DNA from: an uncultured Pseudomonadota bacterium
GTDB taxonomy: Bacteria; Pseudomonadota; Gammaproteobacteria; Steroidobacterales; Steroidobacteraceae
NCBI GenBank assembly: GCA_946479515.1
Contig: CAMLGF010000077.1
Span: 1 to 16,852, forward strand
Reading direction: 5' to 3'
DNA length: 16,852 bases
Under the pieces are notes generated by a model, which saw only the letters and a program-made list of their open reading frames with translations, ran no database searches and was not told where the DNA came from. This document shows positions 14,792 to 16,852 of this stretch, piece after piece. The first letter of the stretch is position 1, and every line of letters begins with the position of its first letter. The position numbers and the translations under genes were made by a program.

Positions 14792-16171
14792 ATGGCATTG
14801 AGCGTCTTCGATCTGTTCAAGATCGGCATCGGACCGTCGAGCTCGCACACGGTCGGTCCCATGCGCGCGGCGCGCCAGTTCGCGCTGCGGCTGCGCGAGT
14901 CGGCGCGACTTGCGGAAACGGCGCGCATCACGATCACCCTGTACGGCTCGCTGGGCGCCACCGGCAAGGGACATGGCAGCGACAAGGCCATCCTGCTCGG
15001 CCTCGAAGGCCACGAGCCGGACAGCGTGGACGTGGACGCCATCGCCGGCATCGTGCAGCGCATCCGCGAGGCCCGGCAGCTGCAGGTGCTGGGCGCACAC
15101 GCGCTGCACTTCGAGGAGAAGCGCGACCTCGAGTTCAACCACCGCGATACGCTGCCGCTGCATTCCAATGGCATGCGCTTTCGGGCGCTGAGCGCCGGAG
15201 GCGACGAACTACTCGGCGGAACTTACTACTCGGTGGGCGGCGGGTTCGTGGTGGACGGCGCGGACGGCGCGGACAAGCGCATCGTTCCGGACCTGACGCC
15301 GCTGCCCTGCCCGTTTCGCACCGGTGATGAGCTGCTGGCCTTGTGCGAGCGCGAGCAGACCACGATGGCCGGCATCATGCGGCGCAACGAACGCAGCTGG
15401 CGCAGCGATGCGCAGATCGACGCGGGTCTGTCGCGCATCTGGCGGGTGATGCAGGCCTGCGCGGCGCGCGGCTGCGAAACCCCCGGCACGCTGCCGGGCG
15501 GCTACAAGGTGCGGCGCCGCGCGCCCGAGCTGTACCGCCAGCTGACCGCGCCGCAAAGCGCGGCCCCCGGCGATCCGCTGATCGCGCTCGACTGGGTCAA
15601 CCTCTGGGCGCTGGCGGTGAACGAGGAGAACGCCGCCGGCGGCCGCGTGGTCACCGCGCCGACCAACGGCGCCGCCGGCATCGTGCCGGCGCTGATGCAC
15701 TATTACTGGCGGTTCGTCCCGGGCGCCAACGAGGCGGGCATCGTCGACTTCCTGCTCACCGCCGGCGCCATCGGCTTTCTCTACAAGGAGAACGCCTCGA
15801 TCTCGGGCGCCGAGGTCGGCTGCCAGGGCGAAGTGGGCGTGGCCTGTTCCATGGCCGCGGCGGCCCTGACCGCGGTGCTCGGCGGTTCCGTCCGGCAGGT
15901 CGAGAACGCCGCGGAAATCGCCATGGAGCATCATCTCGGCCTCACCTGCGATCCCGTGGGCGGGCTGGTGCAGATTCCCTGCATCGAACGAAATGCCATC
16001 GGCGCTGCCAAAGCCATCAACGTGGCGCGTATGGCGCTGCGCGGCGACGGCACCCACTACGTCTCGCTGGACAAGGTCATCAAGACCATGCGCGAGACGG
16101 GCGCCGACATGAAGACCAAGTACAAGGAAACTTCGCGCGGCGGCCTGGCCGTCAACATCGTGGAATGTTAG
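14792..16171 (+). CDS. sdaA: L-serine ammonia-lyase (L-serine dehydratase), single-chain, iron-sulfur
   Basis: This complete 459-residue enzyme converts L-serine to pyruvate and ammonia in the cytosol using a [4Fe-4S] cluster, not PLP. The N-terminal beta domain starts [20 protein letters not shown]. The catalytic alpha domain includes [20 protein letters not shown] (277-296). Cluster ligands by comparison with the Legionella enzyme are C344, C386 and C397, and the protein ends in C459, matching the tail-in-mouth terminal cysteine that occupies the fourth iron until serine binds. All four are present and in the expected spacing. The ATG at 14792 has no Shine-Dalgarno sequence, consistent with a leaderless transcript from the GATAAT box just upstream. 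The DUF6438 gene follows. Confidence 0.95.
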   Translation: MALSVFDLFKIGIGPSSSHTVGPMRAARQFALRLRESARLAETARITITLYGSLGATGKGHGSDKAILLGLEGHEPDSVDVDAIAGIVQRIREARQLQVLGAHALHFEEKRDLEFNHRDTLPLHSNGMRFRALSAGGDELLGGTYYSVGGGFVVDGADGADKRIVPDLTPLPCPFRTGDELLALCEREQTTMAGIMRRNERSWRSDAQIDAGLSRIWRVMQACAARGCETPGTLPGGYKVRRRAPELYRQLTAPQSAAPGDPLIALDWVNLWALAVNEENAAGGRVVTAPTNGAAGIVPALMHYYWRFVPGANEAGIVDFLLTAGAIGFLYKENASISGAEVGCQGEVGVACSMAAAALTAVLGGSVRQVENAAEIAMEHHLGLTCDPVGGLVQIPCIERNAIGAAKAINVARMALRGDGTHYVSLDKVIKTMRETGADMKTKYKETSRGGLAVNIVEC

Positions 16172-16206
16172 GCGTGCCCGCAGCGGGCATGGTGGAGAAA
16201 ACGAAC

Positions 16207-16725
16207 ATGAAAAGATTGCTGGCGATCGCGCTGGCGGCGCTCACCGTCACCGGCGTCGCACTCGCGGACAAGCCCGAGAACAAGCCGTACGCGGCGGCGG
16301 CGCCCTACGGCGGCATCCCGCTCTGGGAGCCGGGCGACACCTTCATCGGCATTTCGGGCGGCACCTGCGCCGGGCGTTGCCCGGTGTACGAGCTCTATCT
16401 GTTCGACGATGGCCGGGTGGTGTTCTCGGGCCGCAAGGACACGAAGAAGACGGGCGTGTGGAACAAGCGGGTGGACCCCTCCGTGTACGCCGAGCTGCTC
16501 ACCATGTTCGTGCAGACCAAGGTGCTCGACGAGGAGATCAAGCGCAAGACCTGTCTGAAGGGCCGCTCGGTGCTCACGGTGATGCGTTCGGCCGACGGCT
16601 CGGGAAACATCCGCCGTGTGCTGCTGAATTCGGGCTGCGAGGGATACGCCGACCTGGTGCGGCAGATCGAGGGTCGTTTCATCGAGTCCACCGAAGTCGG
16701 CAGCTGGATCGCACCGCCGAAATGA
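16207..16725 (+). CDS. Exported DUF6438-domain protein
   Basis: This 172-residue protein has a signal peptide (about 1-20, ending VALA) and one DUF6438-like domain. The family hallmark is visible as ISGGTCAGRCPVYELYLFDDG at about 43-63, with two cysteines spaced C-x3-C, followed by RVVFSG and a VDPSVYAELLTMF helix. Two more cysteines (KTCLKG and NSGCEG) may form disulfides. The function of the domain is unknown. ATG 16207 is supported by GGAGAA 7 bases upstream; an in-frame ATG at 16189 overlaps that site. It follows sdaA by 35 bases and could be cotranscribed, though a functional link is not evident. Confidence 0.85.
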   Translation: MKRLLAIALAALTVTGVALADKPENKPYAAAAPYGGIPLWEPGDTFIGISGGTCAGRCPVYELYLFDDGRVVFSGRKDTKKTGVWNKRVDPSVYAELLTMFVQTKVLDEEIKRKTCLKGRSVLTVMRSADGSGNIRRVLLNSGCEGYADLVRQIEGRFIESTEVGSWIAPPK

Positions 16726-16730
16726 CGGTC

Positions 16731-16757
16731 GCGGCGGCGCACCCCTTAGACCGCCGC
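16731..16757 (+). terminator. GC hairpin after the DUF6438 gene
   Basis: GCGGCGG (16731-16737) pairs with CCGCCGC (16751-16757) around a 13-base loop, 5 bases past the stop codon. The position suits a terminator, but no T run follows. The remaining 95 bases to the edge carry no gene I can support. Confidence 0.35.
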
Positions 16758-16852
16758 ACTAGGGATCACAGCGTAGGCCGTGCGCAATGCTCCGAATGGG
16801 CTGCAAACGCAAGGCCGAAGCGGGTGCGAAGACCCAGGTGGACGCGGCGATC

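Noticed and set aside
15343..16206. Plus-strand frame joining the DUF6438 protein to sequence inside sdaA
   Set aside because: The upstream part is an out-of-frame reading of sdaA; the DUF6438 protein has its own ribosome site and signal peptide at 16207.
16787..16852. Open plus-strand frame of 22 codons running off the right edge (begins MLRMGCKRKAEAGA)
   Set aside because: It is too short to judge, has no ribosome site, and all three minus-strand frames there are also open for part of the stretch.

Overview
This window comes from a high-GC bacterium. The gene set is typical of Proteobacteria: single-chain SdaA, PBP7-type endopeptidase, YceI, DedA, DUF72, DUF2270 and a host-attachment family protein. 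I infer a gammaproteobacterium of the Steroidobacterales/Xanthomonadales kind, but no rRNA or other taxonomic marker is present to settle it.

Positions 1 to about 2450 look different from the rest. The bases are visibly less GC-rich and codon use is relaxed. A compact minus-strand operon reads leftward: a ParA-like P-loop ATPase (2119-1115), then a SIR2-like putative NADase (1113-250) starting 2 bases past the ATPase stop, then an unrecognised gene (227 to the edge) cut off by the window. A 17-bp near-perfect palindrome lies about 110 bp upstream of the ATPase. This is the best candidate in the window for an undescribed system. My inference is a SIR2 effector paired with a ParA-type switch, possibly phage or plasmid defence. 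None of this has been tested.

From about 2500 onward the sequence is GC-rich backbone. It opens with an elongation factor G gene standing alone, without rps or tuf neighbours. Its switch I region resembles the mitochondrial/spd type, so it may be a second EF-G. A perfect 10-bp hairpin follows it. Next is a rightward run of an exported class C-like serine hydrolase, a DUF72 (YecE) protein and a 56-residue one-helix membrane protein coupled through an ATGA overlap. Converging on these are a minus-strand two-pore-helix-type potassium channel and an exported cupin. A DUF2270 membrane protein diverges from the cupin.

The 9.09-11.64 kb region holds a minus-strand pair: a Tat-exported GH43 glycosidase followed by a PBP7-like D,D-endopeptidase. 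Divergent from it is a periplasmic YceI protein. The rest is rightward: a predicted outer-membrane barrel of unknown function, a DedA membrane protein, a host-attachment (COG5622-type) protein, an L-serine dehydratase that may be translated from a leaderless mRNA, and an exported DUF6438 protein. The last 127 bases hold a GC-rich hairpin and no gene I can support. I found no tRNA, rRNA, insertion sequence or CRISPR array.
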